Source of the DNA: CAXBNV01 sp963977185
GTDB lineage: Bacteria; Pseudomonadota; Gammaproteobacteria; JAGOUU01
Direction: 5' to 3'
Assembly: GCA_963977185.1 (NCBI GenBank)
Contig: CAXBNV010000004.1
Span: 57,791-121,790, forward strand
DNA: 64,000 nucleotides
This document shows positions 56,053 to 64,000 of the stretch, in pieces (position 1 is the stretch's first letter; each line of letters starts with the position of its first letter). A model generated the notes under the pieces. It worked only from the letters and a program-made list of their open reading frames with translations. It was not told the DNA's origin and searched no databases. The position numbers and the translations under genes were made by a program.

Positions 56053-56259
56053 ATGGATAAGAAAACAAAAGCCTTAAATCAAAAGCAAGCAAATGCTGAA
56101 AAAGTATATAAAATAAATCAAAATAATTTACCAGTATGTTGTCCAATGCCTGACATGGTTATTTGGAATTCACACCCAAGAGTTTATATTCCTTTAGATA
56201 AAACTAACCTTAAGGATATGTGTCCATATTGTGGCGCACAATTTGAATTACAAAGCTAA
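56053..56259 (+). CDS. CHCC-type zinc-finger protein
   Basis: A 68-residue protein of the zf-CHCC family (bacterial relatives of the NDUFS6 zinc domain). Likely zinc ligands are Cys at VCCPMP, His in NSHPRVYIPL, and the pair MCPYCGAQF. Its stop overlaps the waaG start by one base, so it is made with the LPS-core operon. The function of the family is not established. Confidence 0.85.
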   Translation: MDKKTKALNQKQANAEKVYKINQNNLPVCCPMPDMVIWNSHPRVYIPLDKTNLKDMCPYCGAQFELQS

Positions 56260-57434
56260 TGATTTTAAATTTTTGCTTGTTTAAGTATTTTCCTTATGGG
56301 GGAATGCAGCGTGATTGCTTAAGATTAGCAAAAGCGTGCTATGACGCTAATTATGAAGTAAATATTTATGTTATAAAATGGCACGGAATAAAGCCTGAAG
56401 GTATCAATGTTTTAGAATTTCCTCAAAAAAATTTTCATAATTATAAAAAATATCAAAATTTTAATACACAAGTATTAGAATATATAAATAAAAAATTTTC
56501 AAAATCAGGAATTAAAAGCTTAAATATTGGTTTTAATAAAATGCAAGGCTTAGACATTTATTATGCAGCCGATGGATGTTTTATTACTAAAAATCAAAAA
56601 AGATCATGGATTCATAGGATAACAGGTAGATATAGATATTTCAAAAAGATGGAATACGCTGTATTTGGTAATGCTAATGATGATAACATTAAAAATACTA
56701 ATATTTTATTTTTGATAGATAAACAAAAGCAAGTTTACCAAGATTATTATAAAACTGATAATAATAGATTAAATATTATGCCACCAGTAATCGAATCTAT
56801 AGATTTTATTCGAGAACTAAATGAAATAATATCAGTTAATGGTTCAAAATATAAAAATGATTATAAAGAAAAATTATTTCAAAAATTAAATATTGATTGT
56901 CCTAAATATTTATTTTTATTAATAGGATCAGGATTTAAGACGAAAGGTCTTGATAGAATTTTGTATGGTTTAAGCTATTTAAAACAGCAGGGTTTAAGTA
57001 ATTTTAGATTGCTTGTTATAGGAAATGATAAAGCTTCAAGCTTTACTGCATTAATAAATAAATTGAAATTAGGTAATCATATTACTTTTACAGGAGGTAG
57101 ATCAGATATTATTGAGTTAATGCACATAGCTGATTTATTATTGCATCCTGCATATAATGAAAATACAGGTAAAGTAATTATTGAAGCATTAGCATCAGGT
57201 TTACCAGTTATTTGTTCTGATTCATGCGGATTTGCAAAGTATGTGACAAATTCAGATGGAGGGATAGTTATTAACAATTTTACTCAAGATAAATTTAATG
57301 CTAATTTATATGAATTAATAATAGATGCAAATAAGAGATCACATTTTTCCCGAAATGGAATAAAATATGGGACTAACTTTCAAAAAGATTCAGATGCTAA
57401 TAAATTATTAGAGGTGATAAATAATTTTAAATAA
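56259..57434 (+). CDS. waaG: LPS core glycosyltransferase WaaG (RfaG)
   Basis: A cytoplasmic-face GT4 glucosyltransferase that adds the first hexose to the heptose region of the LPS inner core. The 391-residue protein is close to E. coli WaaG in layout: FCLFKYFPYGGMQRDCLRLA, VGFNKM-like IGFNKMQGLDIYYAAD, then RYRYFKKMEYAVF. In the C-terminal Rossmann domain, LIGSGFKTKGLDRIL and HPAYNENTGKVIIEALASGLPVI (in two parts) carry the nucleotide-sugar Glu residues. It is coupled by one-base overlaps to the genes on both sides. Confidence 0.93.
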   Translation: MILNFCLFKYFPYGGMQRDCLRLAKACYDANYEVNIYVIKWHGIKPEGINVLEFPQKNFHNYKKYQNFNTQVLEYINKKFSKSGIKSLNIGFNKMQGLDIYYAADGCFITKNQKRSWIHRITGRYRYFKKMEYAVFGNANDDNIKNTNILFLIDKQKQVYQDYYKTDNNRLNIMPPVIESIDFIRELNEIISVNGSKYKNDYKEKLFQKLNIDCPKYLFLLIGSGFKTKGLDRILYGLSYLKQQGLSNFRLLVIGNDKASSFTALINKLKLGNHITFTGGRSDIIELMHIADLLLHPAYNENTGKVIIEALASGLPVICSDSCGFAKYVTNSDGGIVINNFTQDKFNANLYELIIDANKRSHFSRNGIKYGTNFQKDSDANKLLEVINNFK

Positions 57435-58267
57435 TGTTATATTTAGAAAAAACTTTTAAAAATAATTTAATTAGTGATGATGTAAAAAATAATAATTCTA
57501 ATTATGCCTTTGATAATATTTTATCTTACAAAGGCCAAGTTGTAAGAAATGTTGCAAATAGAACGACTGTAAAAATAAAGATAGGTAATTCTGAATATTT
57601 TATTAAGCAGCATAATGCTCAGACTTATAAGGCTACTTTAAAAGAAGTATTAAAAAATTTTTTAGCTTTTAAAAAACCAGTTTTAAGTGCATTAAATGAA
57701 GTTCAGGCTATCTGGCAATTAGAAAAATTAGGAATTGATACTTTAACAGTATCAGGATATGGTTTTCAAAAAATAAATTTGTTTAAAAATAAATCTTTTA
57801 TTATTACTGAAAGTTTAGAGCCTGCAATGGACCTAAATGATTTAAATAAAATTGTTAAAGGTTTAAATTCGAAACAAAGTTATATATTAAAAAGAAATTT
57901 GATAAAAAAAATAAGTAAAGTAACTAAAAGCATGCATGAAAATTATTTAGTGCATCAAGATTTTTATTTATGTCATTTTTTATATAAAAATGATAAGTTA
58001 TTTTTAATAGATTTACATCGGATGCAAAAAGTTAATAAATTATTTTTTAACTACAGAAAAATAAAAGAGTTAGCTGATTTATTTTTTTCTACAAAATGTG
58101 TGAAAGAAATTAGTAAAACAGATGTTTTTTATTTTATAAAATGCTACTTTGATAATAATTGTCTTAAAGATATTTTTGCGAAAAAAACTAATAAATCTAA
58201 TTTTCATAAAATAGAACTAAGAGCTAATCGATTATATAAAAAAGCGGTAAGAAAAAATATTATTTAA
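57434..58267 (+). CDS. waaP: LPS core heptose kinase WaaP (RfaP)
   Basis: A 277-residue protein kinase-like enzyme that phosphorylates heptose I of the inner core. The catalytic loop HQDFYLCHFL matches the WaaP signature (HRDCYICHFL in E. coli), followed by LFLIDLHRMQK. The ATP-side Lys is in EYFIKQHNA. WaaP is essential for core phosphorylation and outer-membrane stability in Pseudomonas. The overlap with waaG (TAATG) implies coupled translation. Confidence 0.92.
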   Translation: MLYLEKTFKNNLISDDVKNNNSNYAFDNILSYKGQVVRNVANRTTVKIKIGNSEYFIKQHNAQTYKATLKEVLKNFLAFKKPVLSALNEVQAIWQLEKLGIDTLTVSGYGFQKINLFKNKSFIITESLEPAMDLNDLNKIVKGLNSKQSYILKRNLIKKISKVTKSMHENYLVHQDFYLCHFLYKNDKLFLIDLHRMQKVNKLFFNYRKIKELADLFFSTKCVKEISKTDVFYFIKCYFDNNCLKDIFAKKTNKSNFHKIELRANRLYKKAVRKNII

Positions 58268-58281
58268 TATGGATATATAAG

Positions 58282-59727
58282 ATGGATAATTTAACTCTTC
58301 AAAAAGCAACCTATCAAAATATTAAAGATGTTTTGAAATTTCCAAATGATGAATTTAAGGTAGTAGAAATCTTAAGGTTTTTACCTAATAAAAGAGTTGT
58401 ATTTAAAGCTATTAAGAACGATAAAGAAGTAGTAATAAAACTTTTTTTTAATAAAGATAGAAAAAAACGTAATAAAGAATATCAAAAAGAAGTTGGTACA
58501 ATAAAAATATTAACTAATTTAAAACTAGCTACTCCTGAGCTATTAGATTATAAAAAATTATATTATAGAGATTATGATTATGTTGTTACCAAATATATAG
58601 GTATTTGTAATAAAAAATTAGATATTCAATCTTATTATAAAGCTATAGCTGCGCTGCATAATCATGGAATCTATCAAGAAGATATTCATATTGATAATTT
58701 TATTACTAATAGCGATAAGTTTTATTATCTTGATGCATCAGGTATGGACTTAAAATATTATCATCAAAAAATATTGCCTAAAATTGCACTTGATAATTTA
58801 GCTTTATTTATTTGTCAGTTTAATTTAAATGAACAAGAAAAATTCATTGAGAACTTAGAATATTATTTTCAAAATATAACGTACTTAAGTAAATCAGAAA
58901 TACAAAAAAATAGTCAAAAATATAAAAAATACATAATTAAAAAGACTAAAAAAACTTTTGCCAAAAGGCTTAAAGATTATGGTCAAAAAATATTTAGAAA
59001 TTGCAGCGATTTTGTTACATGCAAATTGGTTGATAAAAATAAAAATAAAATATCAGGAGTGTTTGAGCGAAAAACTTATTATAAATATCAGAGTTTTTTT
59101 GAGCAATTTATTAATAATCCGAATTTATTTAAAGGTAAAATAATAAAATATTTTAAAAAGGGTAATACAGCTGAGGTATATTTATTAGATACAGGATCTA
59201 CCAAATTTGTAATTAAATATTATAAAAGTAAAAATAAGATTCATTCTTTTAAAAATTATTTTTTAAAAACACGAGCAAAAAAATCATGGTTTTTTTCTAA
59301 TATTTGTAACTTTCTAGAAATTAAAACAATAAAGCCAGTAGGTTATTTTGAATTAAAAAAATTTGGTTTTTTTAAAGGCGCTTATTTTATTACAAAGTAT
59401 GATGAAAATTTAAATGATCTTAATGAAATTTTAGAAAAAAAGTCTAAATTAAAAATAAATGTTATTGCTAGTAATATTGTAGAAAATATAAAATCTTTGA
59501 AGCAACATAAAATTTATCATGGAGATTTTAAAATTTTAAATATTTTGGCTAATAGTAGCAATGATAATAACAATTTTTTTATTATAGATTTAGAGCAAAT
59601 GAAGCAGGTTAGCAATAAAACATATTTTAATTACTTGCATAATAAAGATTATAATAGATTACTAAAAAGTTTAGATAAGTATAAAGATATACGAAATTTA
59701 GTTATTGAAAAAATGAAGGTTAAATAA
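58282..59727 (+). CDS. Tandem-domain LPS kinase-like protein
   Basis: A 481-residue protein with two kinase-like domains in a row. Domain 1 (about 1-220) has EVVIKLFFNKD, a catalytic loop IYQEDIHIDNF and YYLDASGMDL. Domain 2 (about 280-480) has KKGNTAEVYLLD, KFVIKYYKSK, IYHGDFKILNIL and FFIIDLEQMKQ. Both keep the catalytic Asp, the downstream Asn and the metal Asp. The position between waaP and a carbamoyltransferase matches P. aeruginosa PA5006, so it probably adds further phosphates to the core. Substrates are inferred. Confidence 0.82.
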   Translation: MDNLTLQKATYQNIKDVLKFPNDEFKVVEILRFLPNKRVVFKAIKNDKEVVIKLFFNKDRKKRNKEYQKEVGTIKILTNLKLATPELLDYKKLYYRDYDYVVTKYIGICNKKLDIQSYYKAIAALHNHGIYQEDIHIDNFITNSDKFYYLDASGMDLKYYHQKILPKIALDNLALFICQFNLNEQEKFIENLEYYFQNITYLSKSEIQKNSQKYKKYIIKKTKKTFAKRLKDYGQKIFRNCSDFVTCKLVDKNKNKISGVFERKTYYKYQSFFEQFINNPNLFKGKIIKYFKKGNTAEVYLLDTGSTKFVIKYYKSKNKIHSFKNYFLKTRAKKSWFFSNICNFLEIKTIKPVGYFELKKFGFFKGAYFITKYDENLNDLNEILEKKSKLKINVIASNIVENIKSLKQHKIYHGDFKILNILANSSNDNNNFFIIDLEQMKQVSNKTYFNYLHNKDYNRLLKSLDKYKDIRNLVIEKMKVK

Positions 59728-59733
59728 AATAAC

Positions 59734-61485
59734 ATGAAAATATTAGGAATTTCAGGTGCAGTGGGCCATGATGCTTCAGCGGCTATTTTAGTAGATGGTA
59801 AATTGGTTGCAGCATGTGAAGAAGAAAGATTAATTAGAGATAAACATGCCAAAAATAAAATGCCTATTAATGCTGCAAAATGGTGTTTAGAATATGCAAA
59901 TTTAAAACCAGAAGATATTGATCTTATAGCTTTTCCTTATGCTGAAATTGGCTTAAATAGAAAAGACAGATGGCATTATGCAAAAAGATATTGGTATGCT
60001 CCAGATAGAGCTTTAGATGCCATTTTTAATGGTAATAGAAGGTTTAGAAAAAACATGTTTAAGTTAAGAGGCATGTTGTCTGATTTAGGTTTTGATTTAA
60101 ATGATATTAATAAAAACAATAAAATTATTCCAGTTGAACATCATTTAGCTCATGCAAGTAGTACGTACCATTTAAGTAATTTACCAAAAGACAAAAAAAT
60201 TCCTATTTTAGGTGTTGATGGTAAAGGTGAGTATGCGACGACTTTCTTTGGTTACGGAGAAAATGGTAAAATTCACAAGATAAAAGAATTTTATGATCCT
60301 GATTCTATTGGTGGTGTATATGGCGCTATTACTCAATATTTAGGGTTTGAAATGTTGGATGGAGAGTTTAAAGTCATGGGAATGGCACCTTATGGTGATC
60401 CAGACAAATTTGATTTGAGTGAACTAATTCAATATAAAGATGGCGAAATAAAAGTTAATACTAAATTAGTTAATACTATTGGGCTAAGAAGATATAAAGA
60501 TAATAATCAGGGATATTATTTTAGTAAGAAATTAATTAAAAAATTAGGTCCTAGAAGAGAAGGGGATAGCATCGATTATCCATATATACATTATGCAGCG
60601 GCAATGCAAAAATTATTGGAAAATATTACTTGTGAATTAGTTCAGTATTATTTAGGAGATATGATCAAAGAAACGAGATCATTATGTTTTGCTGGCGGCG
60701 TTGCTCTTAATGTAAAATTAAATAAAGTTTTAATGGAAAAATTTGATTTAAAAGAGTTATTTGTTCAGCCTGCATCAGGTGATTCAGGTACGGCAATTGG
60801 TGCTGCAACTTATGTTGCAGAAGAGCTTAAAGATAATGTTGCTCCAATGGAACATGTATATTTGGGTCCTGAATATTCACAAGATGAAGTATTAAAAGAT
60901 TGTGAAACTTATAGTAAAGAAAATAATAAAAAAATTAATTTTGAAATTATAGAAGATGCAACAATAACAGGTGCTGAGCTGTTAGCAAAAGGTAACCCGG
61001 TTGCTTGGTTTCAAGGAAGAATGGAGTTTGGCCCACGTGCTTTAGGAAATAGAAGTATTTTAGGTGATCCAAGCCATAAAGGTGTTGCTGATAGAATTAA
61101 TGCTCAAATTAAATATAGAGAAAGATGGCGACCATTTTGTCCTAGTATGATAGATTCTGTTGCACATGATATTTTGCAAACAGAGCATCCTGCTCCATAT
61201 ATGACTTTTGCATTTACAGTTGCTGATAGCTGGAAAGATAGAATTCCAGAAGTGGTTCATGAAGATGGTACAGCAAGGGCTCAAGTTGTATCTGAAAAAA
61301 CTAATCCTAAATATCATAAATTACTTAAAAATTTAGAAAAACTTAAAGGGCATCCGGTTGTTTTAAATACTTCTTTAAATAGACGAGGCGAACCTATGGT
61401 TTGTTCTCCATATGATGCTTTAAATATGTTTTATAATTCTGATTTAGAATATTTAATTATGGAAAACATCTTGGTTACAAAATAA
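59734..61485 (+). CDS. Carbamoyltransferase (NodU/CmcH family)
   Basis: A 583-residue enzyme that transfers the carbamoyl group of carbamoyl phosphate via carbamoyl-AMP to a sugar hydroxyl. The N-terminal Kae1-like domain has SGAVGHDASAAILVDG, the Fe-ligand motif VEHHLAHASSTY and FAGGVALNVKLN. The C-terminal domain has QGRMEFGPRALGNRSILGDP, the NodU/CmcH signature. Length and neighbours match the probable carbamoyltransferase PA5005 of P. aeruginosa, which lies in the core-LPS cluster. The acceptor here is therefore probably an inner-core heptose. Confidence 0.93.
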   Translation: MKILGISGAVGHDASAAILVDGKLVAACEEERLIRDKHAKNKMPINAAKWCLEYANLKPEDIDLIAFPYAEIGLNRKDRWHYAKRYWYAPDRALDAIFNGNRRFRKNMFKLRGMLSDLGFDLNDINKNNKIIPVEHHLAHASSTYHLSNLPKDKKIPILGVDGKGEYATTFFGYGENGKIHKIKEFYDPDSIGGVYGAITQYLGFEMLDGEFKVMGMAPYGDPDKFDLSELIQYKDGEIKVNTKLVNTIGLRRYKDNNQGYYFSKKLIKKLGPRREGDSIDYPYIHYAAAMQKLLENITCELVQYYLGDMIKETRSLCFAGGVALNVKLNKVLMEKFDLKELFVQPASGDSGTAIGAATYVAEELKDNVAPMEHVYLGPEYSQDEVLKDCETYSKENNKKINFEIIEDATITGAELLAKGNPVAWFQGRMEFGPRALGNRSILGDPSHKGVADRINAQIKYRERWRPFCPSMIDSVAHDILQTEHPAPYMTFAFTVADSWKDRIPEVVHEDGTARAQVVSEKTNPKYHKLLKNLEKLKGHPVVLNTSLNRRGEPMVCSPYDALNMFYNSDLEYLIMENILVTK

Positions 61486-61486
61486 T

Positions 61487-62500
61487 ATGACATATCAAGT
61501 TTTAATTACAGGTGGCGCAGGTTACGTTGGTTCACATCTTTGTGTTGGATTACATAACGCAGGTTTTGAACCAATTATTTTAGATAATTTTTCTAATAGT
61601 TATAAAGATGTGATTGATAGAATATATAAAATAATTAATAAAGAAATTCCAGTTATAAAAGGTGATATCAGAGACTATGATTTATTAGATAATCTTTTTA
61701 AAAGATATAATATCAAAACAGTAATTCATTGTGCCGCTTTAAAATCAGTTAATGAATCTTTATCAATTCCAATTAAGTATTATGATAATAATGTAGCTGG
61801 AAGTATTAATTTAATTAAAGCTATGCAAAATAATAATATTAAAAGTTTAATTTTTTCATCTACTGCTGCAGTATATGGTAATAGTAAGATCATGCCACTT
61901 GTTGAAGACACTCATCGGGCAGCAACAAATCCATACGGCCATACTAAAATAATGATGGAAAATGTTTTTATGGATTTAAATATATCTGATTTATCTAAAT
62001 GGAAGATAGGTATATTAAGATATTTTAATCCAATTGGAGCTCATGAATCTGGTTTTATAGGAGAGAACTCTTTAAAAACGCCAAGTAATATTATGCCAAA
62101 TATTATACAGGCTGCTAAAAATGAATTAAAGCATATAAATATATATGGCGATGACTACGATACCAAAGATGGAACATGTCTTAGAGATTATATTCATATT
62201 ATGGATTTAGTTGATGGTCATATAGCCACTCTTCATTATTTAAATCTTAATCAAGAAAAATTATTTATTGCTAATTTAGGAACAGGTAAAGGTATTAGTG
62301 TTTTAGAATTAATTGAAACTTTTGCTAAAGTTAATAATATTAAGGTACCGTATAAAATATCTTCAAGAAGAGATGGTGATATTGCTATTTGTTATGCTGA
62401 TCCTAGTTATGCTAATAAAGTGATTAATTGGCATGCCAGTAGAAGTTTAAGTGATATGTGTAAAGATTCTTGGAATTTTAGTAATAACAGTTTTACTTAA
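61487..62500 (+). CDS. galE: UDP-glucose 4-epimerase
   Basis: An NAD-dependent epimerase of the extended SDR family interconverting UDP-glucose and UDP-galactose. The 337-residue protein has TGGAGYVGSHL (NAD-binding), VIHCAALKSVNES, SSTAAVYGN (catalytic Ser/Thr), NPYGHTKIMMEN (catalytic Tyr-x-x-x-Lys), RYFNPIGAHESG and DGTCLRDYIHIMDL. It begins one base after the carbamoyltransferase stop, so it belongs to the same operon and probably supplies UDP-Gal or UDP-GalNAc for the core or O-chain. Confidence 0.95.
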   Translation: MTYQVLITGGAGYVGSHLCVGLHNAGFEPIILDNFSNSYKDVIDRIYKIINKEIPVIKGDIRDYDLLDNLFKRYNIKTVIHCAALKSVNESLSIPIKYYDNNVAGSINLIKAMQNNNIKSLIFSSTAAVYGNSKIMPLVEDTHRAATNPYGHTKIMMENVFMDLNISDLSKWKIGILRYFNPIGAHESGFIGENSLKTPSNIMPNIIQAAKNELKHINIYGDDYDTKDGTCLRDYIHIMDLVDGHIATLHYLNLNQEKLFIANLGTGKGISVLELIETFAKVNNIKVPYKISSRRDGDIAICYADPSYANKVINWHASRSLSDMCKDSWNFSNNSFT

Positions 62501-62556
62501 TATAATTATTATTCGGAATATAATTTGAGTATTTATAAAATATTTTGGAGTATATT

Positions 62557-62979
62557 ATGTCAATTTGGAAAATGCCTATAACTTTAGAATCAATTAAAAA
62601 AAGGTCACAAAATACTTTTGCTGAATATATAGGCATAGAATTTCTAGAAATAGGTGATGATTATTTAACAGCAACATTACCAATTAATAACACAACAAAA
62701 CAACCTTTAGGGTTTTTAAATGGTGGTGTATCTTGTGCATTGGCTGAAACTGTTGCAAGTACGGCTGCTAATTATTGTGTTGATCAGGAGCTATCTTATT
62801 GTGTTGGATTAGAAATCAATGCTAATCATTTAAGGCCTTCAACTGATGGTAAAGTCAAAGCAATTGCCAAAGCCATACACTTGGGTAAAAAAACTCAAGT
62901 ATGGGAGATAAAAATTTATAATAATCAAAAAAAGCTTGCTTGTATATCTAGGATGACGATGGCTGTTGTTTTAAGATAG
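62557..62979 (+). CDS. Hotdog-fold thioesterase (MenI/PaaI type)
   Basis: A 140-residue acyl-CoA thioesterase. TKQPLGFLNGGVSCALAETVAS is the active-site region (in two parts): the Gln and catalytic Glu are kept, but the usual His of LHGG is Asn. ANHLRPSTDGKVKAIAKAIHLGKKT is typical of the family. I start it at ATG 62557, with GGAG six bases upstream, not at the in-frame TTG at 62545. Substrate unknown; the E. coli homologues act on 1,4-dihydroxynaphthoyl- or aromatic acyl-CoA. Confidence 0.87.
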   Translation: MSIWKMPITLESIKKRSQNTFAEYIGIEFLEIGDDYLTATLPINNTTKQPLGFLNGGVSCALAETVASTAANYCVDQELSYCVGLEINANHLRPSTDGKVKAIAKAIHLGKKTQVWEIKIYNNQKKLACISRMTMAVVLR

Positions 62980-62986
62980 CTCCTAA

Positions 62987-63012
62987 CCCTTTCTCGAAAT
63001 TTCGGGAAAGGG
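62987..63012. terminator. Terminator-like palindrome
   Basis: A 26-base near-perfect dyad: CCCTTTC/GAAAGGG outside and CGAAATTTCG inside, with one G-U pair. It sits between two convergent genes. On the + strand an A-run and then TTTTT follow about 10 bases later. Confidence 0.65.
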
Positions 63013-63042
63013 AATAGGAAAAATTTTTAAAGATAATTTTTT

Positions 63043-63681
63043 TTATCTGTAATCATATCTAGTTTGAACTACAACACCTAGAACTTTTAAAGAAGATTCA
63101 TCCGTTAGAGTATGTAACTCAGGATCTTTTGATAGTTCCTTTAAGTATTTATCATTATTATCTACGATTAATTGTTGAATTGACACTTTTTGTGTTTCAG
63201 TATCTAACACCAAAGTTAAATCTCTGTTACGAGCATTTGCTTCAGGATCAACAAATAGCATAGTATTATTTGTAAGTTTTGGCTCATAGTGATCATTATT
63301 TATTAAAAAAGCAAAAGCACTGTCACTTAAGTGAATGTTTGTTGTTACGGTTTTAATAGCCACGACAGATTCTTTATTAATAATCTTTATAATATCACCT
63401 GCATTAATTAAAGATGCTTCATACCATTTGACAGAACGTTGCTCTAATTCATTTTTAGCTGGTAGAATTTCTTCTCCTAGTAATTGACTAAAGGTCACAC
63501 CAAAATATTTAGCTATTGGTTTTAAAGTTTGTAATTTTGGATTGGCATTTTTACCTGTAGCTAAACGATTAATCATAGGCTGAGCTATACCTGTACGGCG
63601 AGCTAATTCTGCTTCACTTAGATTGATATTAGATAATAATTTTTTTAAAGTTATACTTAAGTTTGTACTTGAATTTGACAT
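63043..63681 (-). CDS. CI/LexA-like repressor with a degenerate S24 domain
   Basis: A 212-residue transcription regulator. The N-terminus is an XRE helix-turn-helix (SEAELARRTGIAQPMINRLATGKNANPK). The C-terminal part aligns with the S24 peptidase fold of CI and LexA, but where a cleavable repressor has G-D-S-M-x-P this protein has NNDHYEPKL, and the later catalytic Lys also seems to be replaced (KVSIQQL). It should therefore not self-cleave in an SOS response. It could control a prophage-like or island locus beyond the window. Repeated half-sites upstream suggest autoregulation. Confidence 0.85.
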   Translation of the reverse strand: MSNSSTNLSITLKKLLSNINLSEAELARRTGIAQPMINRLATGKNANPKLQTLKPIAKYFGVTFSQLLGEEILPAKNELEQRSVKWYEASLINAGDIIKIINKESVVAIKTVTTNIHLSDSAFAFLINNDHYEPKLTNNTMLFVDPEANARNRDLTLVLDTETQKVSIQQLIVDNNDKYLKELSKDPELHTLTDESSLKVLGVVVQTRYDYR

Positions 63682-63790
63682 GGTTTAAGGCTCTCCCTTG
63701 TAATAGAGTCGTTCGAAAAATTTAAAAATTAAGTTTATAAATAAAACATTTAAGTTTATTATCCAATATGAATATTAGGATAAACTTAAA
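63657..63790. promoter_or_regulatory. Operator array of TTAAGTTTAT half-sites upstream of the repressor
   Basis: TTAAGTTTAT occurs at 63729 and 63750 as direct repeats 21 bp apart, and inverted at 63780 (ATAAACTTAA). The 63749-63759 and 63780-63790 copies form an 11-bp perfect dyad with a 20-bp spacer. TTAAGTTTGT lies at 63657, at the start of the repressor gene. Two-turn spacing would place dimers on one face of the helix. Confidence 0.65.
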
Positions 63791-64000
63791 AATATAGGCT
63801 AATTTAAAATATATTCTATTGTATAGATATTGATTCTATAAGTCTATAGTATTTTTGTGTTTTAAAGAATTAGCCTATAATGAATTGTTCTAAACACTAA
63901 TGTTTATAAATAACCATATGAAATTGCTATATTTTTATTTTATAAATGTCAAAGTCAAACAAAATTCCATAGTTAGGGCCAGAGAAATTTCCATAGCTTA
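63791..64000. other. Gene-free right edge with a long-range inverted repeat
   Basis: No convincing ORF. ATAGGCTAATT at 63794-63804 is repeated inverted at 63868-63878 (AATTAGCCTAT), enclosing further short dyads such as CTATTGTATAG. Beyond 63880 I see only AT-rich sequence without recognisable features. Confidence 0.6.

Overview
The window is a strongly AT-rich stretch of a Gram-negative chromosome that uses the standard genetic code. The housekeeping genes are those of a gammaproteobacterium: octaprenyl-type IspB, AsmA, YggX, a uvrA / MFS / ssb block, a complete type II secretion cluster, and an LPS-core block in the Pseudomonas order. The low GC content and several large proteins with no recognisable family suggest a host-associated or intracellular lineage, perhaps in or near Legionellales. 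Against Legionella proper, the gspC-to-gspM genes lie together here, whereas the lsp genes of L. pneumophila are scattered. The species cannot be named from the sequence alone.

Layout: 1-2 kb carries the end of a bd-type quinol oxidase operon (cydA partial, cydB). 2.0-3.3 kb holds a HAD-like protein of unknown role. 3.5-14.1 kb is an uninterrupted gspC-D-E-F-G-H-I-J-K-L-M operon, followed by a membrane protein. 15.2-21.0 kb holds three tandem paralogues of an unrecognised ~590-residue family plus a small leucine-rich-repeat protein. Two of the paralogues are mosaics of (near-)identical and diverged segments. 21-34 kb mixes housekeeping genes (amino-acid permease, ispB, AsmA, yggX, tRNA-Phe, peroxiredoxin, uvrA, MFS, ssb) with unrecognised membrane proteins and an exported Asp-box protein that could be a type II substrate.

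From 35,875 to 48,670 lies a 12.8-kb integrated element bounded by 38-bp direct repeats made from the 3' end of tRNA-Asn. It has a P4-type integrase, an AlpA-like regulator, a primase split over two genes, a small-terminase-like protein, a KilA-N protein, several small exported or membrane proteins, and a 1515-residue SF1 helicase fused to a restriction-type nuclease. It carries no capsid, tail or large-terminase genes. The combination resembles a phage satellite (PICI-like) carrying a probable anti-phage gene.

After the island come an FUSC-type membrane protein, aminotransferase, dicarboxylate symporter, aroB and groES-groEL. An LPS-core operon follows (zinc-finger protein, waaG, waaP, a tandem kinase, a carbamoyltransferase, galE), which probably builds a phosphorylated and carbamoylated inner core. 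The window ends with a thioesterase and a LexA/CI-like repressor that has lost the autocleavage residues and is preceded by an array of repeated operator-like half-sites.
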